A stretch of DNA of 64,000 nt, from positions 124,001 to 188,000 of the forward strand of contig NZ_LDTZ01000017.1 in assembly GCF_001186365.1 (NCBI RefSeq). Reading direction: 5' to 3'. A program made the translations under genes and the position numbers. The notes beneath the pieces were generated by a model that was given only the letters and a program-made list of their open reading frames with translations, did no database searches and was not told the DNA's origin. Position 1 is the first letter of the stretch. Each line of letters begins with the position of its first letter. The DNA is from Gordonia jacobaea. GTDB lineage: Bacteria; Actinomycetota; Actinomycetes; Mycobacteriales; Mycobacteriaceae. This document shows positions 1-9,300 of the stretch, in pieces.

Positions 1-30
1 CGCCAGATGCTCGCCGGTGGTGCCAAGTGA
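1..30 (+). CDS. C-terminal end of upstream gene, probably HsdM (partial)
   Basis: An open frame enters from the left edge and ends at TGA 28-30, giving last residues RQMLAGGAK. The stop overlaps the GTG start of hsdS as GTGA, the tight coupling normal for hsdM-hsdS. The assignment to the DNA methyltransferase subunit HsdM rests only on this position. Nine residues cannot identify a protein. Confidence 0.4.
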   Translation, partial: RQMLAGGAK

Positions 31-1169
31 CTTGGCGCGAAGCGCAGTTGGGGGATGTCGCACTGATTGAGCGCTTGGGGGTTGCACCGAGTGAGATTCA
101 GGACGGCACTACATATGTTGGATTGGAAAACATCAAGTCCGGAGGCGGGTTCGTTGACGTCGAACAAGTGGTGAGCGGCCAACTCGCGAGTACCAAGTTC
201 ACTTTTAGTGACGATCACATTCTTTACGGAAAGCTCCGACCGTACCTAGCGAAGATTGAGGCTCCGGACTTCCCCGGTGTCTGTAGCACTGACATTCTTC
301 CGATTCGCCCTGGACCAGAACTTGACCGCCGCTACCTTCTGCATTTTCTTCGCCAGCCATCCCAAGTGGCTCTTGCTGATAGCAGAAGCTCCGGAGCGAA
401 TCTCCCGAGGCTGAGTCCGACGGAACTGGCCAAGTTCAGTGTTCCTCTCCCTCCCCTACCCGAACAACGCCGCATCGCAGCCATCCTCGACCACGCCGAT
501 ACCCTGCGCGCCAAGCGTCTACATGCAGTTTCTGTTCTGGATGACCTTGGCGGCGCCGCATTCCAACATTTCGCCGCAGGCGCACCCCAAGCACCGCTCG
601 GAGATCTATTAACCTTCGTGACCAGCGGAGGCAGAGGTTGGGCGAAGTACTACGCTGATCGTGGTGACCGCTTCATCCGATCGTTGGACGTTCAAATGAA
701 CTCAATTTCCGATGATGACTTGGTATATGTGTCTGCGCCAGACAACGCAGAAGCTGGTCGAACACGTACACGGGAAGGCGATGTACTGCTAACCATTACC
801 GGATCGCGAATCGGACGGGCAGCGGCGCTGCCCTCGAGCCTCTCCGGGGCATACATAAGTCAGCATGTCTCGATACTTAGGACGGATACCGAGCGGTTAC
901 TACCAAGGTACCTGTCCGCATTTCTGTGTTCAGAAGTGTGGGGGCAGCGACAGATTCGTTCGAGTCAGTATGGTCAGACGAAGCCCGGCTTGAACTTCAA
1001 ACAGATCCGTGATTTCGCAATACCTCTACCCGCTGTGGGACAGCAACAGAAATTCTGTGACTTCGCCGCGGCGTCGGAATGTCGCGGCGAAATGGGTCGA
1101 GAGGCTTTGGCTGCAACAAAAATGCTGTTCGACGCTCTCCAATCTCGTGCGTTCAGTGGTGAACTGTGA
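27..1169 (+). CDS. hsdS: Type I restriction-modification specificity subunit HsdS
   Basis: This 380-residue protein is the DNA-recognition subunit shared by the methyltransferase and restriction complexes of a type I system. It has the two-repeat layout of the family. Target recognition domain 1 (about 1-140) is followed by a conserved helical spacer with PLPPLPEQRRIAAILDHAD near 140-160. Domain 2 (about 195-340, with GDVLLTITGSRIG) is followed by a second, weaker spacer near IPLPAVGQQQKF. The GTG start at 27 overlaps the stop of the upstream gene. hsdR lies 2 kb downstream on the same strand, separated by an opposing gene. The length is normal for the family and the reading frame is intact, so the system may be functional. 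Confidence 0.9.
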   Translation: MTWREAQLGDVALIERLGVAPSEIQDGTTYVGLENIKSGGGFVDVEQVVSGQLASTKFTFSDDHILYGKLRPYLAKIEAPDFPGVCSTDILPIRPGPELDRRYLLHFLRQPSQVALADSRSSGANLPRLSPTELAKFSVPLPPLPEQRRIAAILDHADTLRAKRLHAVSVLDDLGGAAFQHFAAGAPQAPLGDLLTFVTSGGRGWAKYYADRGDRFIRSLDVQMNSISDDDLVYVSAPDNAEAGRTRTREGDVLLTITGSRIGRAAALPSSLSGAYISQHVSILRTDTERLLPRYLSAFLCSEVWGQRQIRSSQYGQTKPGLNFKQIRDFAIPLPAVGQQQKFCDFAAASECRGEMGREALAATKMLFDALQSRAFSGEL

Positions 1170-1231
1170 GCGATGTTGACCACAAGTTCGAGGGTTTGGC
1201 TTTGCAAAAAAGACTCACGCTCACATCTGGT

Positions 1232-3061
1232 TTATTGTCCTGTCGTGCGCAGAATGGCGTTCACTAAGACGGGATTGTGTGAGTTCTTGTTTTTCCCCAT
1301 CTTGCCTTTCTTCATGAGATGCAAGGCTGCGGTTGCGGCTGCGCGAGTGACTGCAGTGTCATCGAGGAGGTCATCAATCGAGGTGAGGTCTGGTGCCCAC
1401 AGCATCAAGTTGAAGGGCCCGGCCTCCTGAAAGTCGGTTTCCGTAACGCACACTCCAGGGTGTTGACGCATAAATCTGATCAAGGCGTCGTCGGACATTG
1501 ACTCTCCAAGGAGTTCAACGCCGTTGACATGCAGCATTCCTCGTAGATGTTTGTCCTTGTCGATCATGGTTCTGAACGCTTCGGTGTTCCGAATGCTGAG
1601 ATTGGACAGGGTGCGGAAATATGGAGTGTTGCGCGGAGAGCTCAATACCCAGTGCTGGTATTCGGTGTGGCGCGGAAGCGGAAGACATCGCTCCATGTAA
1701 GTCCGTAACAACGAACGCACTGTGTCGGCGTGCTCTCCAGTGCGTTTGAGCCACACCCTGTAGTCGTCTTCGGCGGCCGTCAGGCTTCTTCGGCTCTGGT
1801 TGGGCGAATGGGCTATTTGCTTGTGCGCGTTGACGCCGATGGGATCGGCGAGCCATGCCGCGGAAGTTGTCCCGTTCTTCCTGAAGATGTCATCTAGCGA
1901 GCTGTCATCGCCGATGGCGTAGGTCATTTGAGCTTTGTTTCGTGCCGGAAGTCCAGCTTGTTGGACGCTGTGGATCAGGGTCGCTTCGTGGTCGAGGAGG
2001 TGTCGCAGCGGGTTCACGATGCTTCCTGCTTCGATATCCGGCCGTAGGCGGATTCCGCGAATGTCTTTGTGTGTGCTGCGGTGTCCTTTGAGCCGATCGG
2101 CGATGGATATCGACTGGCCTAAGTAGCAATCGCCGTTAGTGAAATCTAGAAGGTAATAGCCGGCGTTTCCGGAGTCGAGTGCGTCGAGGGCTCGCTGCAC
2201 ATTTGCGGGCATTGCGGGGTGGACTGGCGATGTGAAGTCGTTGCTCGTAGCCCATTGGTCCACAGCTCTCCGCCGTTCATCGATCTCGTCTTGGGTAGGT
2301 GCCTGTTTTATCGGCGGCTGGGTGACGATGGATGTTTTCATCGAGCTACCGGAGGTATGCCGCTGGATTGGAGCGTCGAGATCGGGGGTCAGTGTCCACG
2401 TTGCTGAGCTGCACAGCGCAAACGTGAACATGTCCTTGAGTCGGATGGTTTGTATTGTGCCGCTGCGTGTTACAGCGCTGACCTGCTCGTGGGGAAAACC
2501 CCACGATTCTGTTCCGTCGCCTGCCCCTTGCTTGTATGTGGCCTCAACGCGTGAGAAGCCCGTCGGCAGACGCATGGCTCGTACTGCGGTGTACGCGCGG
2601 TCGTGGTCGAGCTCTGGCGCATCCGCGCGGAGTGTGATCTGCGGTGTGCCATCTTCGGCAGCTCCGTGTTGCACCGTCACTTGCCAACCACTTGCGACGA
2701 GTGTCGTGAATAGGTCGATCAACGCAGCGTGTGCCTCAAGGGTGGCATCTACTTGGTCGGAAAATGCATCTTCGTCGCCCGGATCGATCTCCGAAACATC
2801 GTGAGGAATCAGCGGGGTCCATAGACCTGAGGATTCCGAATCTTCCCCGTCAACCGTGGGATCGTTATCTACCCAGCGATCGCCGTCGTAGGTCTTCACG
2901 AACTCGCCGCCGCCATCCTCTTCGAGGAACTCGACGGTCAACGTCAATACTCCTTCGCAAGGACATAGCCGTATGGCGAAGTCGCAAGCAGCGAGCGGGA
3001 ACACGCTGAGTTCGTTGAGCAGGTCAGCTAGGAACGCAGTTCTCGTGGTGGCGAGTGGCAT
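1232..3061 (-). CDS. Large GIY-YIG domain protein inside the type I RM locus
   Basis: A 609-residue protein is encoded opposite to hsdS and hsdR. Near residues 298-380 it carries a GIY-YIG nuclease-type motif: AGYYLLDF, then CYLGQS, then a conserved arginine in ADRLKGHR. This fold cuts DNA in many restriction and repair enzymes. The first 290 residues (acidic near 60-90) and the last 230 match no family I can name. The start is placed at ATG 3061 because GGAG lies six bases upstream. A longer frame up to 3280 would run into the hsdR promoter. About 170 bp separate it from hsdR, so the two genes probably share a divergent control region. The role could be an added nuclease or a regulator of the RM system. 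Confidence 0.75.
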   Translation of the reverse strand: MPLATTRTAFLADLLNELSVFPLAACDFAIRLCPCEGVLTLTVEFLEEDGGGEFVKTYDGDRWVDNDPTVDGEDSESSGLWTPLIPHDVSEIDPGDEDAFSDQVDATLEAHAALIDLFTTLVASGWQVTVQHGAAEDGTPQITLRADAPELDHDRAYTAVRAMRLPTGFSRVEATYKQGAGDGTESWGFPHEQVSAVTRSGTIQTIRLKDMFTFALCSSATWTLTPDLDAPIQRHTSGSSMKTSIVTQPPIKQAPTQDEIDERRRAVDQWATSNDFTSPVHPAMPANVQRALDALDSGNAGYYLLDFTNGDCYLGQSISIADRLKGHRSTHKDIRGIRLRPDIEAGSIVNPLRHLLDHEATLIHSVQQAGLPARNKAQMTYAIGDDSSLDDIFRKNGTTSAAWLADPIGVNAHKQIAHSPNQSRRSLTAAEDDYRVWLKRTGEHADTVRSLLRTYMERCLPLPRHTEYQHWVLSSPRNTPYFRTLSNLSIRNTEAFRTMIDKDKHLRGMLHVNGVELLGESMSDDALIRFMRQHPGVCVTETDFQEAGPFNLMLWAPDLTSIDDLLDDTAVTRAAATAALHLMKKGKMGKNKNSHNPVLVNAILRTTGQ

Positions 3062-3232
3062 CTGATTCTCCGTTGCATGGTGGTCGAGCAGTCTGATTGT
3101 TCCCGCCGTCACCGACAGTGTTCCGGTGGAAGTTGGCGAGTGCGCTCTGTCGGACCAGCGGCCTATTCTGTCTGGCTTGCCGAGATTCTGCGGGGTATGT
3201 GTCAAGATCGGACAGGCTGGAAGGGAGGCATC

Positions 3233-6200
3233 GTGGCCGGTAACTTTGATTTCTTGCAGGGTGAGTGGCCTCATGTTCACGCGTCTGCGAAGAACGCTGA
3301 ACGCGATGCGCTCTTCGACAGCCGCTCCACCTGCTTCTACGCACGGCGTGCGGTCGAGGCGGCGGTCAAATGGCTCTACACGGTCAACGATCTGGACCAG
3401 CCGTACAAGGCCGACCTGTCAGCCCGCATCCACGATCCTGCCTTCCAGGCGATCGTTCCAGGCGCGGTGCAGACCAAGCTTGATCTGATTCGACGGGCTG
3501 GCAACCACGCGGTGCATGATGACCGTCCGATCGGTCAGGAATCCGGTGTCCGGCTGCTCGAGGAGCTGTTCCATGTGATGTCGTGGCTGGCGCGCACGTA
3601 CGCGTCCCAGCCGGATTCCAAGCCGACACCCGAGCAGAAACTCGACCGGGCGAAGCTACCCAAGCCGGGTGGCGGGGCGGCAGTGGCTAAGACGATGGCG
3701 CAGTTGCAGGAGCTCGGCGCCGAGCTCGAGGCCAAAGACGCCCAACTTGAAGAAGCCGCGAGTGCGCGCGCTGATCTCACCGAGCAGTTGCTGGCCCGCG
3801 ATGAACAACTCAAGGCCGCCGACGCCGCCCATGCCAGCTTGGAAGAACTCGTAGCGCAGCTGCGCGCGCAGGTCGCCGCGGCACAATCAGCAGCTGCCGG
3901 GCACGCCGATACCCACGACTACGACGAGGCCCGCACCCGCACCGACATCGTCGACCTGCTGCTGCGTGAAGCCGGTTGGGATGTTAATTCCCCCCGGGTC
4001 CGCGAGTATCCGGTGACAGGCATGCCCGACGGCAAGAACGGTTTCGTCGACTACGTGCTCTGGGGCACCGACGGATTACCGTTGGCGGTGGTCGAGGCCA
4101 AACGCACCTCCAAGGATGCGACCGTCGGTCAGCACCAAGCCAAGCTCTACGCCGACTGCCTCGAAAAGATGCACGGGCAACGTCCGATCATCCTCTACAC
4201 CAACGGATTCGACACCTGGCTGTGGGACGACCTCTACTACCCGCCACGCGAAGTCGAAGGCTTCTACACCCGCGACGAACTCGCGCTTGAGATCCAACGC
4301 CGGACCACCCGCAAGAAACTCGCCGACGTCGACATCAACACAGCAATCGTCGAACGCCCCTATCAGACACGCGCGATCCGCAACGTCACCGAAGGCTTTG
4401 AGGACAAACGCCAACGCGCCGCACTACTCGTGATGGCCACCGGGTCCGGCAAGACCCGCACCGTGATTGCCCTGTCGGACGTGTTGATGCGCGCGAACTG
4501 GGCCAAACGCATCTTGTTCCTCGCCGACCGCAAAGCCCTCGTGAACCAGGCGGCCAACGCGTACAAGACATTCCTGCCGGACACGTCACCGGTCAACCTC
4601 CTCACCGAGAAGACCACCGACGGCAGGGTCTACGTGTCGACGTATCCGACGATGATGGGGTTGATCAACGACCTCGACAACGGCCGACGGCGCTTCGGTC
4701 CCGGCCACTTCGACCTGGTTGTCATCGATGAAGCCCACCGCTCGGTGTACCAGAAGTACCGTCGCATCTTCGAGTACTTCGACTCTTACCTCCTCGGGCT
4801 GACCGCCACCCCCAAGGACGAGGTCGACTACAACACCTACCTACTGTTCAACCTGGAAACAGGTGTTCCCACAGACGATTACAGTCTCGACGAGGCTATC
4901 AAGGACGGATATCTGGTACCGCCGCGCGCGGTGACGGTGCCGCTGGCGTTCCCGCGATCGGGCATCAAGTACGACGATCTGTCCGAGGAGGAGAAGAAAC
5001 GCTGGGAGGGCGAGGACTGGGGCGAAGATGTCGATCCCGACGAGTTCCCCGACGAGGTGTCGTCAGAGGCAGTCAACAAGTGGCTTTTCAACACCGACAC
5101 TGTCGACAAAGCTCTCGAGGTCCTCATGACTCGCGGCCACCGCGTTGCTGGTGGTGATCGCCTTGGCAAGACCATCATCTTCGCCAAGAACCAGAAACAC
5201 GCCGACTTCATCGCCCAACGCTTCGACCGCAACTATCCGCAGTACAACGGCCACTTCGCCGCTGTCATCACCCACGCCGTCTCCCACGGCCAAGACCTGA
5301 TCGACCAGTTCTCCCAACCAGATTCCAGCCCGCACATCGCAATCTCAGTCGACATGCTCGACACCGGGATCGACGTTCCCGACGTCGTTAACCTGGTCTT
5401 CTTCAAACCCGTCCGGTCCAAGACCAAGTTCTGGCAGATGGTCGGACGCGGCACCCGCCTACGCCCCGATCTCTACGGCCCTGGGCAGGACAAGAGCGAC
5501 TTCTTCATCTTCGACCTCTGCGGCAATGTGGAGTTCTTCAACGCCCACCCGGCACCTGCCGAAGCCCGGCTGCCAGCCTCCCTATCTGAGCGGCTATTCA
5601 CCGCCCGCACCGACATCGTCTGGGCGCTCGACCGGTCCCACAGGAACACTGAGCTGCGCGACGGCATCACCGACGTGCTGCACACTCAGGTGTCTGGAAT
5701 GAACCTCGACAACTTCCTCGTCAGGCCACGCCGCCAGCAAGTGGAGGTCTACCGTGATCGCAGCGAATGGGAATCGCTGACCGAACAGAAGGTCCGTGAG
5801 ATCGTCGAGAACCTCGCTGATCTACCCACGGCCGTTCGAGACACCGACGAAATGGCAAAACGCTTCGACCTCATCGTCCTACGCGGCCAACTCGCCGTCA
5901 TCGAAGCCGACGACACCACCCTCGAACGTCAGAAAGACAAAGTTCGCACCATCGCCGACGGCCTCCTCGAGCAGCTCACCATCCCCAAGATCAAAGCCAA
6001 AGAAGAACTGCTCCGCGAAGTCGCCTCCGAGGATTGGTGGGACGACGTCACCCCCGAGATGCTTGAGGACGCGCGCAAGGAATTGCGGTCCCTCGTGGGG
6101 CTACTCGAGAAGACAAAGCAGCCGATCGTCTACACCGATCTGCAAGACACCTTCACCGGCGACGTCACCGAGGTCGACATGCCGCACATGGCGACTGGTA

Positions 6201-6682
6201 CCGACAAGGAGCGATTCAACGCCAAGATGCGCGACTACCTGCGACGACAACCCGACAATCTTGCGCTCCAGAAGCTGCGGACCGGAAAGCCATTGACACA
6301 GGCCGACATCGACTCGCTCCAGGAACTCCTCACCCGAAGTGGCGCAGGCTCGGAGGACGAGCTTCAGCAGGCAATCAATGACGCGCACGGCCTCGGGCGC
6401 TTCATCCGATCGCTTGTAGGGCTGGATCGGCAGTCGGTCAACGAGGCCTTTGCCGAGTTCATAGACGACGTGAATGCGACTGCCGACCAGATCCACTTCA
6501 TCGGACTCGTCACCGAATACCTCACCCGAAACGGTGCAATGGATTCATCGCAGATCTTTGACCCGCCCTTCATCGACAACGCCCCCCAAGGTCCAACGCA
6601 AGTGTTTGCGATGGACGTTGTGTCCCGCCTGATGGATACGATCGAGCAGATCAGCTCATCAGCGGATCAGGAGTCTGCGTAG
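3233..6682 (+). CDS. hsdR: Type I restriction endonuclease subunit HsdR
   Basis: The 1149-residue translocase/nuclease subunit of the type I system cuts unmodified DNA after ATP-driven translocation. Domains in order are a DUF4145-like N-terminus (about 5-110), a coiled coil rich in Glu/Ala/Leu (about 153-220), and the HSDR nuclease core with D near 270 and VVEAKRT near 285 (PD-ExK). These are followed by the SF2 helicase with Walker [10 protein letters not shown] near 402 and DEAH in VIDEAHRS near 499. Helicase motif VI is [11 protein letters not shown], and a C-terminal region of EcoEI type follows. GTG 3233 is chosen because GGGAGG lies just upstream and the upstream part of the frame is low-complexity antisense of the divergent gene. 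All catalytic motifs are present. Confidence 0.93.
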   Translation: MAGNFDFLQGEWPHVHASAKNAERDALFDSRSTCFYARRAVEAAVKWLYTVNDLDQPYKADLSARIHDPAFQAIVPGAVQTKLDLIRRAGNHAVHDDRPIGQESGVRLLEELFHVMSWLARTYASQPDSKPTPEQKLDRAKLPKPGGGAAVAKTMAQLQELGAELEAKDAQLEEAASARADLTEQLLARDEQLKAADAAHASLEELVAQLRAQVAAAQSAAAGHADTHDYDEARTRTDIVDLLLREAGWDVNSPRVREYPVTGMPDGKNGFVDYVLWGTDGLPLAVVEAKRTSKDATVGQHQAKLYADCLEKMHGQRPIILYTNGFDTWLWDDLYYPPREVEGFYTRDELALEIQRRTTRKKLADVDINTAIVERPYQTRAIRNVTEGFEDKRQRAALLVMATGSGKTRTVIALSDVLMRANWAKRILFLADRKALVNQAANAYKTFLPDTSPVNLLTEKTTDGRVYVSTYPTMMGLINDLDNGRRRFGPGHFDLVVIDEAHRSVYQKYRRIFEYFDSYLLGLTATPKDEVDYNTYLLFNLETGVPTDDYSLDEAIKDGYLVPPRAVTVPLAFPRSGIKYDDLSEEEKKRWEGEDWGEDVDPDEFPDEVSSEAVNKWLFNTDTVDKALEVLMTRGHRVAGGDRLGKTIIFAKNQKHADFIAQRFDRNYPQYNGHFAAVITHAVSHGQDLIDQFSQPDSSPHIAISVDMLDTGIDVPDVVNLVFFKPVRSKTKFWQMVGRGTRLRPDLYGPGQDKSDFFIFDLCGNVEFFNAHPAPAEARLPASLSERLFTARTDIVWALDRSHRNTELRDGITDVLHTQVSGMNLDNFLVRPRRQQVEVYRDRSEWESLTEQKVREIVENLADLPTAVRDTDEMAKRFDLIVLRGQLAVIEADDTTLERQKDKVRTIADGLLEQLTIPKIKAKEELLREVASEDWWDDVTPEMLEDARKELRSLVGLLEKTKQPIVYTDLQDTFTGDVTEVDMPHMATGTDKERFNAKMRDYLRRQPDNLALQKLRTGKPLTQADIDSLQELLTRSGAGSEDELQQAINDAHGLGRFIRSLVGLDRQSVNEAFAEFIDDVNATADQIHFIGLVTEYLTRNGAMDSSQIFDPPFIDNAPQGPTQVFAMDVVSRLMDTIEQISSSADQESA

Positions 6683-6921
6683 TTGCGACGACAAAAGCAG
6701 TTCGACGCGCGTTTGAAACATAGGAGTCGGCACCGGATTCGAACGATTCGATGGTAACCAGGGCACGTGTTCCAAAGGAGGCCGATCTGCGGAGTAGTTA
6801 AAACCAAGCTTTTCGAGGTGGATGTCTCAGAGACATAGCGTCCTCAAATCTTGATCAGGCCCTCTGAATCTGGTGAATTCAAGGAGTTGCAGTATTTGTT
6901 CAACAATACAGGTTGTGAGAA

Positions 6922-7398
6922 ATGAAGAGAATTGCTGGGGTGCACGTCAAGAGTGGAGGGATCAATGTGGCTGTTGTAGAGGAAAGTGGTTGTGATACAC
7001 CACTGCTGATCTCGACAAAGCGCATCGAGAGCAACAATGCGCTTCCTGACACGGCGCGCTTTGCAGACTTGATAGACCGGTTTCGGCAGCATCTTTCCCC
7101 AATGGGTGTGAACGCGGTCGCCATTCTCCAGACCAGAGCGTTCAGCAATCTAAAGTACTCTGCCGCGTTCAATAGGGTTTTCGCGATCTGCGCCGTGCTC
7201 CAGGGGGCATCAGCTCTCCACATCGATGCCACCACCTACACAACGAACGCAGTTGGGGCTTCCATGTCGCTCGAAGCCAACCAACTCAAACAGTTTGACT
7301 ATAAGACGCTCGGAGTGACAGAGGCTCCCACTTACTGGACGACAGGCATGGCAGAAGCTAGTGCCGTATCCGTCTATGCCCTAAAGGCCTTGAGGTGA
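6922..7398 (+). CDS. RNase H/RuvC-like fold protein with altered active site
   Basis: A 158-residue protein has the strand pattern of the RNase H-like superfamily. Strand 1 is RIAGVHVKSGGINVAVVE, a second strand is VNAVAILQTR, a third is ALHIDATTY, and the last helix is MAEASAVSVYAL. In active RuvC-type nucleases strand 1 carries Asp, the second core position Glu, and the final helix Asp. Here these positions read His8, Gln and Glu/Ala, so catalysis by the usual two-metal route is doubtful. The stop overlaps the GTG start of the kinase downstream (GTGA), so the two are translationally coupled. An 11-bp palindrome, TTGTTCAACAA, sits about 15 bp upstream of the ATG. I do not recognise a named family. 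Confidence 0.65.
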   Translation: MKRIAGVHVKSGGINVAVVEESGCDTPLLISTKRIESNNALPDTARFADLIDRFRQHLSPMGVNAVAILQTRAFSNLKYSAAFNRVFAICAVLQGASALHIDATTYTTNAVGASMSLEANQLKQFDYKTLGVTEAPTYWTTGMAEASAVSVYALKALR

Positions 7399-8495
7399 AC
7401 GGCGAGGCGAGTCAACCGCACACCGGCTCGTCTACACAGCGACGGGACCAGCATGTTCTGTCGTTGCCATTCGAATGCCTTCGCAGTATCCCCGAGGGGA
7501 TCAATGAAGTTCGCGTCTGGCATGACCCACTCCTGGATTGCAAGCGAGTCGGCAAACGCATCGAGATATCGCAGATTGACGATGCCTTACCAGAGGCCGC
7601 GACACTACAGTCGATCCAGCACAACAACGTTGTACCGGTGTTGGGGGCAGCAGAGGTGAGCGGTTATCCAGCGCCGCTGCGGGTTGTTGAGATCATCACA
7701 CCCTACTTCGAACGGGGGTCGATCACTGATGCTCAGCTACGGGGGGAAGAATTCAGGGCTTCAGAAGCCGTCGCGATCACGCAGGCAGTATTGCGCGGTC
7801 TGGCGGAAATCCATGAGGTACATGGGATCGGCCACCGTGACATAAAGAGCGGAAACGTCCTGCTGTGTCACAATTACCGCGCGAGAGTGGCCGATCTCGG
7901 CCTCGCGGGTCGCTTCAATGACGGAGGCGAAGTCAGAGCCCTCAACAATCCGACCCTGTACAGCCCACCTGAGTTTGCGACGAGCAAGATGCTAACTAGG
8001 GCGAGCGATATCTACGGGATCGGACTTGTGCTGAGGGAGCTCCTCGGCGGCCATTTTCCATTCGCCGAGTATCCAATCTCGTTGATCATCAAGCGAATAA
8101 GTGCCGGTCGAACACCGCTCACGATTTCAGATCAGGCCCTGCCACTCTGGGCCTCGAGTTCCATGCGGCGCGTATATGCAAAGGCGACCCACCGAGACCC
8201 CGGTCAGCGATACCAGTCAGCGCAGGAGATGGACGAGGCATTAGCGCATGTCACGGCGATTGACTGGGAACAGACCGACATAGGCTGTTGGGAAGCACCA
8301 TTCCTGTACGAGCAGCGCAAAGTCCGTGTCGAAGCGCGGCATATGGTGCGATCTGGCGATTACCGGATGAGCATTCTTACTCACGCCGGGCGCGGTTGGC
8401 GCAGGGCTGCCGAGGATGTCGATGTGCCAGATCTCGGCGGCCGTCCCGTCCGGAAGGTCTTCGACCAAGCGTCAAGGATCGCGACCGTTCGCTGA
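7395..8495 (+). CDS. Atypical Ser/Thr protein kinase
   Basis: The 366-residue soluble protein has a protein-kinase C-lobe. The catalytic loop is HRDIKSGNVLL near 147-157, the metal motif is DLG (in VADLGLAG) instead of DFG, and the APE position reads PPE in YSPPEF. A DIYGIGLVLRELL helix F follows. The N-lobe is unusual: no glycine-rich loop is evident before CKRVGKRIEI, whose lysine may replace the usual VAIK lysine, and LPEAATL supplies a possible helix-C Glu. It has no membrane segment or PASTA/FHA domain, unlike PknA and PknB in this window. About 90 C-terminal residues are unrecognised. It is coupled to the RuvC-like gene and sits next to a type I RM system, a context typical of phage-defence kinases. 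The defence role is inference. Confidence 0.85.
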   Translation: MNGEASQPHTGSSTQRRDQHVLSLPFECLRSIPEGINEVRVWHDPLLDCKRVGKRIEISQIDDALPEAATLQSIQHNNVVPVLGAAEVSGYPAPLRVVEIITPYFERGSITDAQLRGEEFRASEAVAITQAVLRGLAEIHEVHGIGHRDIKSGNVLLCHNYRARVADLGLAGRFNDGGEVRALNNPTLYSPPEFATSKMLTRASDIYGIGLVLRELLGGHFPFAEYPISLIIKRISAGRTPLTISDQALPLWASSSMRRVYAKATHRDPGQRYQSAQEMDEALAHVTAIDWEQTDIGCWEAPFLYEQRKVRVEARHMVRSGDYRMSILTHAGRGWRRAAEDVDVPDLGGRPVRKVFDQASRIATVR

Positions 8496-8884
8496 GCGCT
8501 TTGCTGAAGGATTATGGCGTGCCCGACTGCTCGGCCCATGTTGTGGGCCTCGGATCGCCACCGGGTCGACAGACTCCAGCCCGCGCATTCACCAACCCCC
8601 ACAGGGATTAGATATCCAGCAGCGCTCAGTCGTTCGAATGAGGCGGTGACACGCGGTTGGACGACTCCGCGTTGCGGATCGGACAGGACGCCCAAGCACT
8701 GCCCTTCGGCGGACTGGCCAAACCCAGCGATCAACTGTTCGGCGAATACGGACATCGCCCACCCATGACGGGGAAGAACGGTGTAGGTGCGGTCGACGCC
8801 ACGCGCCTTATCCAGTGCAACAACGGCAGCCAAGACCAGCGCATCAAGGTTGCCGATGCGGTCGGCCTCTGCCAGCATCTCCAT
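8381..8884 (-). CDS. Hypothetical protein, possible winged-helix
   Basis: This 167-residue frame starts at ATG 8884 and runs toward the kinase gene, overlapping its 3' end by 115 bp in the convergent direction. The segment VQPRVTASFERLSAAGYLIP resembles a winged-helix recognition helix and wing. It shares a 50-bp divergent promoter region with the small winged-helix gene at 8935, suggesting co-regulation. The last 25 residues are Arg/Pro/Ser-rich and lie opposite the kinase end, so the true stop may reflect a sequence change. Residues 1-140 look protein-like. No family is recognised. Confidence 0.5.
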   Translation of the reverse strand: MEMLAEADRIGNLDALVLAAVVALDKARGVDRTYTVLPRHGWAMSVFAEQLIAGFGQSAEGQCLGVLSDPQRGVVQPRVTASFERLSAAGYLIPVGVGECAGWSLSTRWRSEAHNMGRAVGHAIILQQSAQRTVAILDAWSKTFRTGRPPRSGTSTSSAALRQPRPA

Positions 8885-8934
8885 GCAGACCAGATTACAT
8901 GTTTCGTGTAACTCGTTTCACGTAACATGCTTCA
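8885..8934. promoter_or_regulatory. Divergent promoter region with repeated operator-like motif
   Basis: The 50 bp between two divergent starts contain GTTTCGTGTAAC (8901-8912) and GTTTCACGTAAC (8915-8926), two copies of one imperfect palindrome in direct order 14 bp apart. The second copy shares its first nine bases with the parS core. One of the two flanking winged-helix-like proteins could bind here. Confidence 0.5.
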
Positions 8935-9300
8935 ATGGCCATGCCTAGTAACCCAATGGAGCGGCTATCGAAGATTGTCCTCGGGCAAATCCACCGATTA
9001 GCAGTCATGTCATGGATCGCGCAGTCCGAGGACGTGATAAATCCGAGCGATCTCGCAGCTGACCTGGGATTGCCTTCTCTCAGCGCGATACAGAACCCGC
9101 TGCGTGACTTGGCAGAGGCCGGGCTGATCCAGCGGCTACCTACGACCGCCGGTAGGACCTACTACGAGAAGGTGGACAGCTCGGCCTGGTCCTTCGCTGA
9201 AGAGTTAGTGGCCTCTCTCGGACCGATGGAAGGCGACGCCCTCAGTGCATACGGCCAAACACCTGCCGGACATCAGATGGCAAACGGAGACACGCAATGA
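8935..9300 (+). CDS. Small winged helix-turn-helix regulator
   Basis: The 121-residue protein has a winged-helix fold pattern. Helices are LGQIHRLAVMSWIA and NPSDLAADLGLPSLSAIQNPLRDLAEAG is split into a positioning and a recognition helix, followed by the wing GLIQRLPTTAGRTYYEKV. The form is closest to ArsR/MarR-type regulators. It starts at ATG 8935, only 51 bp from the divergent start at 8884, and probably controls one or both genes through the repeats between them. The C-terminal 30 residues are not conserved in any family I recognise. It is the last convincing gene of the island before tRNA-Leu. Confidence 0.7.
   Translation: MAMPSNPMERLSKIVLGQIHRLAVMSWIAQSEDVINPSDLAADLGLPSLSAIQNPLRDLAEAGLIQRLPTTAGRTYYEKVDSSAWSFAEELVASLGPMEGDALSAYGQTPAGHQMANGDTQ

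Noticed and set aside
6722-6765. A tRNA 3'-end-like sequence (GCACCGGATTCGAAC) after hsdR
   Set aside because: The T-stem does not pair (CCGGT faces AATCG) and no acceptor or anticodon arm is found. It may be a decayed attachment site, but the evidence is too thin.
8895-8926. Possible parS-like site before the winged-helix gene
   Set aside because: GTTTCACGTAAC shares nine leading bases with parS but the second half does not match. Better explained as a local operator.
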